The notes below the pieces were generated by a model. That model was not told where the DNA came from. It was given only the letters and a program-made list of their open reading frames with translations, and searched no databases. From the NCBI RefSeq assembly GCF_000002875.2, contig NC_009415.2, positions 568,001 through 632,000 on the forward strand: DNA of 64,000 nucleotides, given 5' to 3'. Every line of letters starts with the position of its first letter. The stretch's first letter is position 1. Position numbers and translations under genes: made by a program. This DNA is from Leishmania infantum JPCM5. Its lineage: Eukaryota; Euglenozoa; Kinetoplastea; Trypanosomatida; Trypanosomatidae. Below, in pieces: positions 42,869 through 53,880 of the stretch.

Positions 42869-43227
42869 CTTGTATGCGGTGGTGACGGTAAGGACCGCTT
42901 CCACCGCCGGTGCGAACAGGGAAAAAAAAAGAAACGAGAGCACAGAGACGCACACGCAGCAACGCACATAAACATAATAAGAACGACATAAAACGAAAAA
43001 CGCTTTCATGGAAGATAGGCATGCGGAGAGCAGAGCGAAATCCGTGACGGATGCCTGCCGCTCCCTTCGATGCGAATGGCTCGCACGTCCATCGATCTCG
43101 CGCACAGCAGCTCGTGCGCCTCACCACCCTGGTACCTACACCTTCGCCTCGTCCACTTGCTTTGTCCATTCTGCCTTAGAGCATGAGTAAAATGCCACTC
43201 TAACCTCCCGCCTCTGCCACAGGCCTA

Positions 43228-43749
43228 ATCAGATGATGCGAAGCAGCAGTAGACACGTTCTACAGCTATACCGGCTCGGCGATGGGAGCACAGCCTTCGC
43301 CACACCCTCTACCCACCCGCCTCGCAACAGCCCCCATCAAGCAGGTCGCGACCTGGTGCGCCTCTCGGTGGCGGCTCAGGCTCCCCTGCACCAGTGGGCG
43401 ATGTCAGGGCTGGGGATGGGATGCGTTCGAGTCAGGCTGACACTCTCCCCCTCACATGGATGGTGCGTGCGTGTGCACTGTCGCAGGTCTCTCCCCCGCA
43501 ACGCCAGCCAGGACCTGACCGCTGGCATATGTAGCAATGCATCGCCCTGACTTCCCCAAGCCGTGTGCGCCTTGACCCTGTCACCACCAGAAGCGGCTCG
43601 GTATTGGCAGAGCGATAGGGAGGAGATGCTTGGCTCCCTACACACAAAAAGCGGGGGGAGATGGGTGTACTGGACCTGGAGATGCCGCTCACTGAGGTAT
43701 GTGCCTCCCTCCATCATGAGGTACGTGAATCTGCAGCACAAAAAAAAAA
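43228..43749 (+). mobile_element. SIDER-like degenerate short retroposon, copy B
   Basis: Diverged match to 6905-7436, sharing the CTCGGTGGCGGCTCAGGCTCCCC block and the CACCACCAGA/GGCTCGG block. It ends on plus in an A-run (43739-43748), the expected 3' tail of a non-LTR retroposon. It lies about 0.4 kb downstream of the paralogue B stop, thus probably in its 3' UTR, and in the opposite orientation to transcription if the A-run is the 3' end. Limits are approximate. Confidence 0.65.
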
Positions 43750-44165
43750 CGAAATGAGACACATGCGCGCGCCTCTGGGCGTCACACAGACACCTAAGCA
43801 CACTAGAGAGACGGCCTACGGCGACACTGCTTTCGATGCCGTCAGGAGGAGAGGCGAATGCGAGGAGTCCGAACTCTTACCCTTCGATGAGGCAACAACA
43901 GCCACAGACGCAAAGAGGTCTACTGACGTGGGTGAGAACACTCAGCGCAGCTACTCGGTATGTTGCCACCAGAGCCACAGCATCTTCGATCCCATCTTGG
44001 CTGTTCACTGGAAGCAGTCTGTGCACATATTCACGTCTGCCACAGCGAAGAACAAACAAGCAAGGGAAGGACACAGATGGCCTATAGTGCTCACTTAAAG
44101 CAGCAAGGGAGGGGCATGACGATGCAGCACGATACGCTTTCAGCACCTGCACTCACACCAGTGAA
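43750..44165. other. proximal 3' flank of paralogue B
   Basis: About 0.4 kb, presumably 3' UTR. No repeat or gene seen. Confidence 0.55.
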
Positions 44166-47100
44166 TCACTCGTCGTCTTCGCCGCCGAAGAAGAGGGGCG
44201 CGGACGCGTACCGCTCCAGCAGATCGTCCACCTCAAAGCCGGCGCCCATTAGCTCCGCATCTCTTGTCCTTAGCGACGTCGTGGCTGCGGACTTGCCGGC
44301 TGCGGGCGCGGCATTTCCAAAGACTGCCGTAAAGGCCAGGCGGGAGCTGTTCTCGACAGACTCCCCTGAATCGCTTCGCGGGAGGGCTGCATTCAACGAC
44401 GCCGCCAAAGAAGACTGCATCTTGGGCCCAACGGTCAACGGTGCAACCGGTGTGCACGCGGTGCTCGACGGTGGGGAGTGGGTCATCGGGATCACCAGGG
44501 TGCCCCAGACATCGTCGAACATGCTGCTCATACCGCCGGCACAGCTGTCTGGAGCCTTGACAGACGAGGCGGCGGAGGCGCCAAAGGCGTACGAAAGCGA
44601 TTCCGTGTGCCGGGAGACATGCGACACGGACGAGTGACGATGATGCCCCTCCTCTTCGTTTGAGGGGTCATCATCATGGCTGGTATGGAGTCCATCTTCG
44701 CACTCCTCGTCTTCCTCGCCGCGGCCCTGGTTCTTCAGGCGCCAGCGATGACCCTCGCGCTCCTCCAGTGCGAACACCTCGCCCAGCACCTTTTCGATGC
44801 GCCGCTGCTGGCCCACGAAGCGCGGCGTGACACCAATGAAGAAGCGCACCCCGTCATGCTCGTAGCGGCGGATGACGTACCGATCTACGCGGACCGGGTT
44901 GCCTTGCGGGTCGCGCACCCACGCGCGGTCCTCCTCGGTGGAGTCGCGGGTGAGAATGGCAACCACCTTGATCCAGGCCAGCACCACCTCCTCGATGTTC
45001 ATGGTCCCCTCGCGACGGTCGATGTCGATGAACAGCTGCGCAGCAGCTGACACGGCCGCCTCGGCGTTCGTGGGGCGCCGCTTTTTGCCGCTGTTCTGCG
45101 CGACTGCCACGGCGGCAGCGGCCTTCTTTGCCCGCTGCATGGCGGCCTGCATCAGCTGCTTCTCGGCCTTTGGGTGGGGCGGCATGTTCGTCTCCGTAAT
45201 GTTCGTGAAAGAGTCATCCAGGCCACCGGAGCCACGCACCCAGAAAGCCTCCGGCGGGGCCATCTCCTTCTCCTGCAAGAGCGGATTGCTCACGTGATTG
45301 CTGGTGAAGTTGACGTGTCCGCCCGCGCCAGCGGCAGCGACGCCGCTATCCGCCGTGCTGGAGCTGACAGACGGGCTCGTGAAGCCGCCGATCGACTCCA
45401 TGGCAGCAGGCTTGGCGGCGGCGGCGATGGATAGAGAGGCGGCTTGCCGCTCCGTTGTGCCGGTGATGGCGCCGCTCTTGCTTTCGGTCTCCTCACGGGC
45501 ACACGGCAGCGGCAGCGGACCCGCCCCCTTGGACTTGAGCATCGCCTGGAGTTCCGCCTGCGTGCAGCACCGCAGCACATCCCCCTGCCACAAGTCCATG
45601 GTAGGGATGTCTTCAGCCACAATGATGACGTCGTTCACGTGTCGCGGTGGTGGCACCGTCGTGTTCGCGTGCAGCAGTCCTCGGTAGTTCCACGACCGCT
45701 GCTCTGGCACCGAGTTGCTGTCCACCGTGGTGTTGAGCTGCTGCGCCATGATGAGCGCCGCGCGACGGGCGTAGGCCGCGCTCGCCCAGATGCAGATGTG
45801 GCCATCCTCGACCCAGATGCGGAAGCGCTGCTTGCGTCGGTGCAGCAAGGCACTCTTGCGCGCCTCATGTGCAGGGGTCGTAGTAGCGGATGCCGAAGCT
45901 GGTGCTCCAGGCGCCGGCGGAGGGGGCGGCGGCGGCGGCGGCGGAGGGGGCGGCGGTGGCGGCAAGGTGGTGCTGTTTGACGCCGACGCAGACCCCACCT
46001 GCCCAGGCAACGGTGGCGGCGGCGCTGTCAAAGGAAAGGTTGGGGCACGGCCCATGCCAGACGCGGCGTACGGAGACGCTGATTTCGAGCTCGACTGCGG
46101 GCTGGACATGGCGGAGTGGCGGTGCGCGGCGGCAATCATGGCGGCGGCGGCCATAGCAGGCGGGTACCCCGTCGTGTTCAAGGCCGGGTGCCGCAGTGGC
46201 GTGGACTGCACATTGAAGCCGGACATCATGATAATCGGATACTTGCCGCAGCTAGGTGTTTTCATTCCAACGTGGCGCCGCAGCGGCGCAGTGGTGCTGC
46301 TCGCCTGCTCAACAGACATGAACACTTGCTGCGGCGTTGTCGCACACGGGATGTCAGGTTCGAAGAGGTAGCCCTCTTCCTCCAGGCGCTGCAGCTGCGG
46401 GTGGTGAGGCTCGGCAAGGTCCTCGGGATTGAAGCCGCTCATGCCAGTGTGCACCGGCTTCTGACCCGCCTTTGCCGTCCCCGCCTCCAGCAGGCTGCGC
46501 AGGCGAACGCGGAACTCGCGCACAAACTGCAGCATGGGAATATTCGACAGCGGGAAGCGTATCAGCACCGGGAGCATCGGAATCGCCTGGGGGTGGATGC
46601 GCGCCTCGATGCACTGGCGCACGTACATGTATGTAGCTAGCATCACCATATTACCGAGAATTTGATCGCCGACGTCCTTGTCCACGAACATTGTCCCCTT
46701 CAGTAGGTGTTGCTCAATCTCAAACTCTTCGTCAATGTCGTCGCTGCCGTTGCAATTGCCCTCCTTGCGCGGAAAGCTGCGCTGCGGTTTGCCGGAGCCA
46801 GTGCCGTCCTCGGAGCCACGGCTTCCCGCCGCCCGGCGCATCCCGATGGTAGAGGGGAAGAAGCCGAACATGCCCATAATTCTCACGTAGGAGTCGCCAA
46901 ACTGCACGTAGAGCGGGTCGTTAACGGGCTGCGGCTTCCCGGGGTCGTAGCGTGAAGCAATCACGCAAGGAAGTGGGCGCACGTCATATGCCACCGGCGA
47001 CGTGACGTGCTTGTAGTGTCTCGCCGAGTACTCGTTTAGCACCTTGGCACTGCCAGCCGCACCCATCGCCGGTGTGATCGGATTTCCCTTCACGTCGGCG

Positions 47101-48071
47101 GCTGCCGTTGTGCTAAAGCTGGTATGCAACGGCTTTCCCTTCATGTAGCGCTTCGCCGCCACGTAGCCAGAGACGAACTCGTCAAACGACAAGTCGTCCA
47201 TCGCAGCGCTCGCCGCGGAGGGCACGCCAGAGGCATTGAGTCCTCCATGAAGCGCGTGCGCGTCGTTCATGCCAGCAGAAGGAGACAGCGGCGCCGACGG
47301 CGATAGAGAGAGCGGGGGCGGGAGCGGAGGCGGAGGCGGCATGGAGCCGGCTGCGCCCGCGCCGCCTGTTGCCGCTTGGCTAGCGGAGTGCCTTCCCTGC
47401 TGCTGCTGCTGATACGCACGCTGACGCCCCGTCTGCTGCTCCTGCAGCTGCTTCCAGTATGCCTGCCGCAGCTCCTCATCAGTTGCAAAGACGCCCGGCT
47501 CGTTATCGCGAATGAGGATCTGGTACAGTCCTTCGCGGGTGTCGGAGTAGCTGCGGAAGTCCATCGGGCCCACCCTGGGCGGAAGACCCTGCGCATTCAG
47601 GCAATCCTGAGGCGACTGGGCCGACGGAATGGCGCCTGACAGCCCATTTGTGCTTCCCGCGTCGGCGCCGCTGTCGCCGGTGGCTGAGCAGCCAGACAAG
47701 AGCGGGGAGGAGGCTGTGGGCGACACCGCGGTCGCTGTCGCTGCCGCCACACTCGCCTTTTCTCCGCAGAGTTCGCGCTTCTCCAGATACTCCTTGTAGA
47801 ACTTTTCAAACTCCTCCTCCTCGTTGATGGCCGTCGTGGTGCAGAAATAGTCGCTGTCGCGGGGCGTCTGGGCACTGCGCAGGGCACGAAAGTAGTACTT
47901 GGCGGTGCGTCGGTACCGCGAGTTGTACAGATGCTGGAATAGAGGGCAGTCGGGGCTGGGGAAGAAAGATGTCGTCAAGGGGATGAGGATGATCTCATTC
48001 CGCCGATTGCGTCCGTGGCGGTGGCTGTAGAGGCCACGCTCGTGTGTCTCGTGGCTCGGAAGAGCTCCCAT
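44166..48071 (-). CDS. hypothetical protein, paralogue B of a two-member family, 1301 aa
   Basis: No named domain recognised, but it shares a series of motifs in the same order with the protein at 57235-64000: IPLTTSFFPSPDCPLF (about 31-46), TREGLYQIL with a following DEELRQAYW, VRPLPCVIASR, VRIMGMFGFF, LSNIPMLQF, LQRLEEEGYLF, and a C-terminal block ending YEHDGVRFFIGVTPRF (about 1027-1110). Between these lie Ala/Gly/Pro/Ser-rich stretches, including 16 consecutive prolines near residue 712. The block around 745-850 (FRIWVEDGHICIWASAAYA) looks folded. ATG at 48071 is the first AUG after the predicted splice site (48130); TGA at 44166-44168; acidic C-terminus (GGEDDE). Alternating folded blocks and disordered linkers suggest a scaffold or RNP protein, but that is a guess. 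Confidence 0.88.
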   Translation of the reverse strand: MGALPSHETHERGLYSHRHGRNRRNEIILIPLTTSFFPSPDCPLFQHLYNSRYRRTAKYYFRALRSAQTPRDSDYFCTTTAINEEEEFEKFYKEYLEKRELCGEKASVAAATATAVSPTASSPLLSGCSATGDSGADAGSTNGLSGAIPSAQSPQDCLNAQGLPPRVGPMDFRSYSDTREGLYQILIRDNEPGVFATDEELRQAYWKQLQEQQTGRQRAYQQQQQGRHSASQAATGGAGAAGSMPPPPPLPPPLSLSPSAPLSPSAGMNDAHALHGGLNASGVPSAASAAMDDLSFDEFVSGYVAAKRYMKGKPLHTSFSTTAAADVKGNPITPAMGAAGSAKVLNEYSARHYKHVTSPVAYDVRPLPCVIASRYDPGKPQPVNDPLYVQFGDSYVRIMGMFGFFPSTIGMRRAAGSRGSEDGTGSGKPQRSFPRKEGNCNGSDDIDEEFEIEQHLLKGTMFVDKDVGDQILGNMVMLATYMYVRQCIEARIHPQAIPMLPVLIRFPLSNIPMLQFVREFRVRLRSLLEAGTAKAGQKPVHTGMSGFNPEDLAEPHHPQLQRLEEEGYLFEPDIPCATTPQQVFMSVEQASSTTAPLRRHVGMKTPSCGKYPIIMMSGFNVQSTPLRHPALNTTGYPPAMAAAAMIAAAHRHSAMSSPQSSSKSASPYAASGMGRAPTFPLTAPPPPLPGQVGSASASNSTTLPPPPPPPPPPPPPPPPAPGAPASASATTTPAHEARKSALLHRRKQRFRIWVEDGHICIWASAAYARRAALIMAQQLNTTVDSNSVPEQRSWNYRGLLHANTTVPPPRHVNDVIIVAEDIPTMDLWQGDVLRCCTQAELQAMLKSKGAGPLPLPCAREETESKSGAITGTTERQAASLSIAAAAKPAAMESIGGFTSPSVSSSTADSGVAAAGAGGHVNFTSNHVSNPLLQEKEMAPPEAFWVRGSGGLDDSFTNITETNMPPHPKAEKQLMQAAMQRAKKAAAAVAVAQNSGKKRRPTNAEAAVSAAAQLFIDIDRREGTMNIEEVVLAWIKVVAILTRDSTEEDRAWVRDPQGNPVRVDRYVIRRYEHDGVRFFIGVTPRFVGQQRRIEKVLGEVFALEEREGHRWRLKNQGRGEEDEECEDGLHTSHDDDPSNEEEGHHRHSSVSHVSRHTESLSYAFGASAASSVKAPDSCAGGMSSMFDDVWGTLVIPMTHSPPSSTACTPVAPLTVGPKMQSSLAASLNAALPRSDSGESVENSSRLAFTAVFGNAAPAAGKSAATTSLRTRDAELMGAGFEVDDLLERYASAPLFFGGEDDE

Positions 48072-48129
48072 TCCTTACGGTCGTGTTCGAAGATCGGGGC
48101 TTGAGCGGTGGTGGAGGCAGGGCGTTTTG

Positions 48130-48172
48130 CTGGCAAAGGTGAAGAGCAGGAGAGATACAGGAAGAGAGCTGC
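48130..48172 (-). promoter_or_regulatory. predicted trans-splice acceptor for paralogue B
   Basis: Minus-strand CTCTCTTCCTGTATCTCTCC and following pyrimidines end at the AG of TTTGCCAG, 48131-48130. The leader of about 58 nt has no AUG. Confidence 0.6.
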
Positions 48173-50805
48173 TCGGCCTACCCACGGACGGCAGTCCGAC
48201 AGACAGGACAAGGACGAAAACGAAGTCTCTCCGTTCAATGCGCTCCAGAAGAGAAAAGAAAGACACACACGGGCAGAGAACCGCTTGCCGCTTCGGGTGC
48301 GATCCTCGCAGATGCAACTTGAGCCGACGCCTCCGTAAAGTAATGAGCAAAACAGGGAAGAAAGAAAGAGGAAGGAAGTGAGGGAAAGCGAAGGGTCGGA
48401 GCGGCGTGCGACGGAGCTGATATACACGCGCGTGCACGCGCACACAAGAAAAATAAGAGGAAAGGAGGGAACAAACAAGTCCCGCGGCACAGGAGAAGCA
48501 GAGCGAGGCGCGGCTTGAGAAGGACAGAAGAAGAAGTGGAAAATCACTAAAGGCGTTTGCAGCTTCGAAGCAAAAACAACAAGTAAAACCAAAAAAGGAG
48601 GTGGGGTCCCAAACAGAAGCGTCAGAAAAATGGAAACACACACACACACAAACGCGAGCGCGAAAAAAAAAAACTCAGGAGGCACGCGTACACACGCACG
48701 CACGGCAAGACAATCGTTGCGGCCAATGGCAACGCCGTGGGTTGGTTATAAGGGCAGTAAACCGAGTAAAACCGACGAAATAAAGAAGTACTGGCCCGAA
48801 GAGGCAGCAGCGCACACGTGGAGAGAGGTGAAGACGTAAATCACAGTCGTGGGCGCGGTCTTCGGCGGCAGAACGTACAACGACACTGAAGGCAGGGGGG
48901 GGACGTGCTCACAGATCGGTTGAATCTTCTTTTTTTGTAGAAACGACATGTAACTCTATCGTCTCGCGCCGCTGTGCAGAGCCTGCTTATGGTGGCACAG
49001 GAACAGGGCGGTGAGAACGGGACGAGAATAGGGAAAGAAGTCAGAAAGCACTCACAGGCCGATATGTGTGCCACCGAGAAGCGCTGCGAAGTGATTTGGT
49101 ACGGAGGGCGTTGCAAGAAAATACCCTCGAGACGAAACGCCAAATAAGAAGAATCGCAGCGGAGTCGGTGCTACCTACCACCACGCGCAGAGACTCTGCC
49201 AAGGCACAACCGACACGCAGCGAGAAAAAAAAAGCAAAAAAAGAAAATCCTCCGCGGCGTAAAGGACGATGCAAACGGCAACGGATGCGAATACACCTTA
49301 TATATGTGTGTGTATTTGTGTGTGTGAACTAGGCGTGGCCGGTCCCTTGAGGAGAGGACGCAAACACTCGAGGGAAGGCCAAGATAGAAGAAGATGGAGA
49401 GTTCGGGTTGGAAGAATCGGAGACGTGGAGCGCCGAGAACAAAGAGCCTCGTGTGAAGGGGCGTGCGCACCTCTTCCAAGGCTTTTCGTTTTCACAGCTC
49501 CAGCTCTCTCTCCCCCCGTCGCTCCTCAAGTCTTGACCGCGCACGCGCCCTGTCGCTGATGCAGACAAGCGTAGCGGATCTTTCCTCTGCGCCAATCGTG
49601 ACAACTACAGCAGCTCTCCACCGTTTTTCGTTGGGGAGGGGGTTCTGTTCTATCAGGCGTGTCTTTCTCTGCCCCTCTTTCTCGCAGGCATGTACGTCCT
49701 CTTGTCAATGATGTAAAGAGGATTGAGTGACGGCGCTGGTAAAAAAGAAAAAAGAAGCGATCGAGATCGCAAGTTGGGCTCCGCCTTACCGCAACACTGA
49801 TGTATAACAGGAAACACGGGAGCTTATTCTTTTTCGTCTTAATTTTTTTGGTGAGGGTGTGTGTGGGAGGGTGGGAGGGAGGGGGAGCACAGACTGTATT
49901 AGCGGCAGGTGGAAAGTAACGAAACGAAAGGAACACAAAGAAAAGAAACACCGATCCGATGCGAGCAAGAGGCAGACAAAGACGTGGCGCAACCACAAAT
50001 ACGGAAAGCACAGCACGGCAGAAGTGAGGCAGTGTACCGAAAGCAGAACGGAAACGGTCCCCAGTATCAGCACTGCGCTACTTTATGTTTTTTTTTGTCC
50101 TTTCGTGTGTCGCCGTGTGTTCGTGCACGCTCGCGCATACCCCAGTGTACACAAAGACAATCTGGAAACGACGGCGAAAGAAGATAGAAACGCACTTGAC
50201 AGAAAAACGTAGAGAGAAGAGAGGGGCGAGTAATACATAAATAAAAGCGGCAGAAACAGAACAGTGGAGCAGTAGCCAAGAACACCGAAATCAGATCACG
50301 CGACAGAGCATCTACACCGACACAAAAGAGGAAGAACACAGAGCAAAGCAAGAGAGACAGAAAGAGGAGGTGGTGAACCAAATTGCGCGGCTGCTTCTAC
50401 GTCGACTTGCTTCACTGTTGTCGCCGTCGGCCGGAGCTGCAGGTCCCGCCACCGTCACACCCTCACGGAAGAGCCTTCGTTGCTCTGTCACGAGAGTACA
50501 CGTCTGTGAAAAAAAAAAAGAAAAATGCGATGATATTAATGAAGCTTTCTCAGTTGCTTTTCTTACGCCTAACCCCGAGGCACACGGCAACGGCCGGCTG
50601 CTGGCAGCTGCGTAGCGAGCAGGATAGCCTTGTAAGCGGCACCTTGTACCGGAACGATATGCTTCTGGGCTTCGAAAGAGCGAGGTTGACCTACACGAAC
50701 GTTGACAGAGAAGCAACACCAGCAAGGAGAGGGATTGAGGAGGCGTGCAGAGAGAAAGCTCCGGCGTGCTCAAAGGGGGGAGAGCCGACACGGAGAGTCG
50801 ATTGG

Positions 50806-50824
50806 CACACACACACACACACAC
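50806..50824. repeat. (CA)n microsatellite
   Basis: CA run in the spacer. Confidence 0.9.
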
Positions 50825-51046
50825 GAGCGAAAAAACACAAACGCAGGTGAAGTGAGAGAGCGCCCCCTTCAAAAAAGAACAAAGACAGGCGAGAAATCAC
50901 AGCGCGCAAGCGGCAGATAACGAAAAATGAAGAACACGGAAACGGGCGCAAAGAAGAGAGAAACACACCGGTACACGGAGGAGAGACCCTACGAGAGAGA
51001 AAGAGATGTCATGCAGCTAGGAGGGGGATGTCTTGTTCCTTGTCGT

Positions 51047-51083
51047 GTATGTGTATGTGTGTGTGTGTGGGGGGGGGGGGGGG
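51047..51083. repeat. TG repeat passing into G15 homopolymer
   Basis: TG units are followed by 15 G (51069-51083). The minus-strand transcript would carry C15, a possible processing or binding tract, and the site is prone to length change and sequencing error. Confidence 0.9.
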
Positions 51084-53339
51084 CAGGTGGGTGCGTGTGC
51101 GTTTTCCCCGCTGCGGACTCGTCGCAAGACACGAAAACAATCCGTCGCTGATCAAGATAAACTTTCCCGATCGCAAACGTCTTGTGGTGTCGCGAGTGCT
51201 GCGCAGAAGTCGTCCCACTCTTTCTCTCCCTCCTCGTAAATCGTTCTGTATCGGGGTGCGTCCTTCTTCCGTTTTTTTCTCCCCTTTCTGCGCGCGTTGC
51301 AGCACCTTGTGTGTGTATTGTGTTGTATGTATCGTCACGCCTTGAGTGGCGAAGGCGTGACGAGTGAGTGCTCGGCCTTATTTTCTTTTTTTTCGTCGTT
51401 CCTTCCCTCGCTTTCGCCGAGGATAACGGCAGCACGAACAAGGGGGGAGGAGAGAGAGAGACAGACGGAAACGAGAAATGGGAGAGGCGCTTTAGAGAAA
51501 AGAAAAAACGAAAACGCACACGTACCAGTGATAAGCCTTCCCCTTGCAGCCGTGTTCGTTCCTTCTCTTCGTATCGGCTGCTCCCCCCCCACGTCACCTG
51601 TCCTTGCTGTCGCTCTCCCTCTCTCTGCGTCGGCTTAAACCTTAACGAAGAATAGTAGTAGCACAGCCGTTTCTGCTATCCCTCTGTCCGTGCCTCGAGG
51701 TGTGAGAGGGTGCAGCAGGTGCGCACCGTTAGGGTTGAAGAAGGCTGGTGCAAGAGCGGAGGAGAGGGAGACGGTACGTGGGAAAAAGATGAGAGGAAAG
51801 GAGAGAACGCCGTCCAGGGGTTGCCTTGCTTTCCCTCGCCCTTTTCGTGATACACAGAGCAGAAAGGGACGACGAGAAAGATAGAAAACGCGAAAGCGAC
51901 ACCGTGCGTGGAACTCGAAGAAATCAACAGAGGCGAAAGAACGGAAACAACAACCCAGCAGAAAAGAAAACTCTGCCGACAGCCCGCGCGAGGGAGAGGG
52001 GGATGCACGTGTTGGCGAATGCACGCTGTTTCGACTTGATGAGAGCTAAACAGAAAACAAGATGGAGAAAACGACATAAAATAAGAAGCGAACAGCCACG
52101 ACGTCTGTCTGTCTGTATGTAGACGTGTACTTCTCCGTTAGGTCGGATACGGTGTTTTATAGACGGTTAAGCGGGGGCCTCAGCGGTTTTATCAGCTCTG
52201 CCGTTTTTTTCCTTTTCCAGGTCGTCTCTCGCTATCTGACGTAGGCGTGTCTTCTCTCTTTACTGTAGAGTTGCACCACGCGTGCAGAAGGGCGGAGAGA
52301 GCAAGCGAAGTTTTGTCTCTGTGGGTGCCTGTGGAGGGCCACGGTGTGCCCTCAGCTGAGCGCGGCACAGAGAAACGAAAAGGTATTACAGCACTGAACG
52401 GCACCGTTCGTCCGTTCACGTCAATGCCGGTGGAGCACACACGTGCACGAGAAAAAAAAAGGCAAAGAAGAAAACAAGAGAGAACACAGACGCTTAAACC
52501 GATCAGAGGAAGAACAGGAAAACCCAGGAAAGGCGACGTTCTGAAGAGACGATGATGCGGGGGTGTCCAGTGAGCAACAACGCGATGCCGAAAGTGAGAC
52601 TCGTAGACGCGGTCCACGCCGTTGCAGCAGCTCAGCCGAAGGGCACGGTAATAACAGAAGAGAGCTCAGCGCGGAAGCGGCCAATGAAGAAAAATGTGCC
52701 TGTTGTGTTTTTCTTCTGCCACTCCCTGTTGAGGTGGTTGTTTGGTTGTTTGGTAGGTTGGCGGCGGGGGTCGGGGCTTTCGATGTCTCTGTGTCCGGTT
52801 GAAGGCGATCCCGAGGCCTGTGCCTGTGCGTGTGCCCCCGCAAGATTTCCTTCCTGTCTTGAAACGAACGGAGTGGCAATGGTGTAAGGAAACGAAGAGA
52901 AAACCGAGTAAAACAAGAAAGGAAAAACAGCGAGAAGAACATACAGATGCACGGGTGTAGTGCGTGTGCTCCGGAAATCGGTACCCTGTCAACGATCGAT
53001 GGCAACCCGACAAGAAAACAAGGAGAAAAAAGAGCGCTTCAGATGCTATCCAGCGGAGCAGGTGCGTGCGTGCGTGTCAGAGGGTGCAGTGTCGAGGGAC
53101 GAGGAGGGGGCGCAAGCACGCGCAAGCGTGGCGTTTGCAGCATAACCGCAAGGCAGTGCAATGTGCGAGCCCGAATGCAGAAAGGCGAGACACTCGAGAG
53201 AAGAGAGCGGGAGAAACAGAGGGGTGCAGAGACGAGGGGTACAGAAGCCCGACACCGCGGAGGCATGCCCACATATGATGTCGTGAGGAGCTCTTAGCCG
53301 CACAATACTCTTCAATCGAGTTTGTAGGAGGGAAGCAAC

Positions 53340-53880
53340 TCTGTCAAAGAGCTGAGAGCCGTGCCGTTGCGGGCCACCGCTGAGAAGAGTGCCTGCTGAT
53401 CAGCAGCCGCTCCATCATGTCCACGAATGCCGTCGAGGAAGAGTATTGGGTGGGCATTTTTTTTTCTTCGGGGAAGGGAGGGCTCCCTCCTGTGTCACTT
53501 GAGCAAAAAGAGGAGCCGGGTCCGAGAAACGGCACAGGCGCTACACATCTTTCGCGGTTATGCTTCTTTTCTATCGGCAAATTGCGGGTCTACTCGAAAC
53601 AGATACGGGCCCACAAGCCCATTCACGAAGGCTTAAAGCATAATCACCAATGCATGCCGCAACAAAAAAATCGTGCAGAGGGGTACCTTGTACACGTGCG
53701 CGCCCGTGCACTGACGCATCATATCACGGTAGACGTCGTTCTCAATATGGTGTTCCATCAGGTACGAGTAACTCCTGCAAAGGCAGATGCAGCCTTCTCA
53801 AACAGCGTCGGGGCGGCAGCAACAACTATATTACTCGGAAAGTCATTCGACAGTAAACACAAAAAAAATCTGCAAGCTTG
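53340..53880 (-). pseudogene. possible decayed gene fragment, frameshifted
   Basis: On minus, coding-like segments in successive frames: SNIVVAAAPTLFEKAASAF (about 53835-53765), then in another frame YLMEHHIENDVYRDMMRQC (about 53764-53708) leading to TGAHVYKVPLCT. After a T-run (opposite A7 at about 53664-53670) the sense continues in a third register (CIGDYALSLREWACGP), and finally VPFLGPGSSF and AFVDMMERLLISRH in the 53580-53344 frame. The handover at a homopolymer and the density of sensible residues argue for a frameshifted gene. Family not recognised. The 282-aa plus-strand frame over the same DNA is its shadow. Confidence 0.4.

Larger units (their letters stand above)
48072..53339. other. 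leader of paralogue B and long non-coding spacer
   Basis: About 5.3 kb with no supported gene. Plus is purine-rich, with A-runs (for example 48663-48673), a TA/TG run at 49299-49326, a CA run at 50806-50824, and a TG run passing into G15 at 51069-51083. Frames up to 240 aa on minus follow the pyrimidine bias. Confidence 0.6.
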
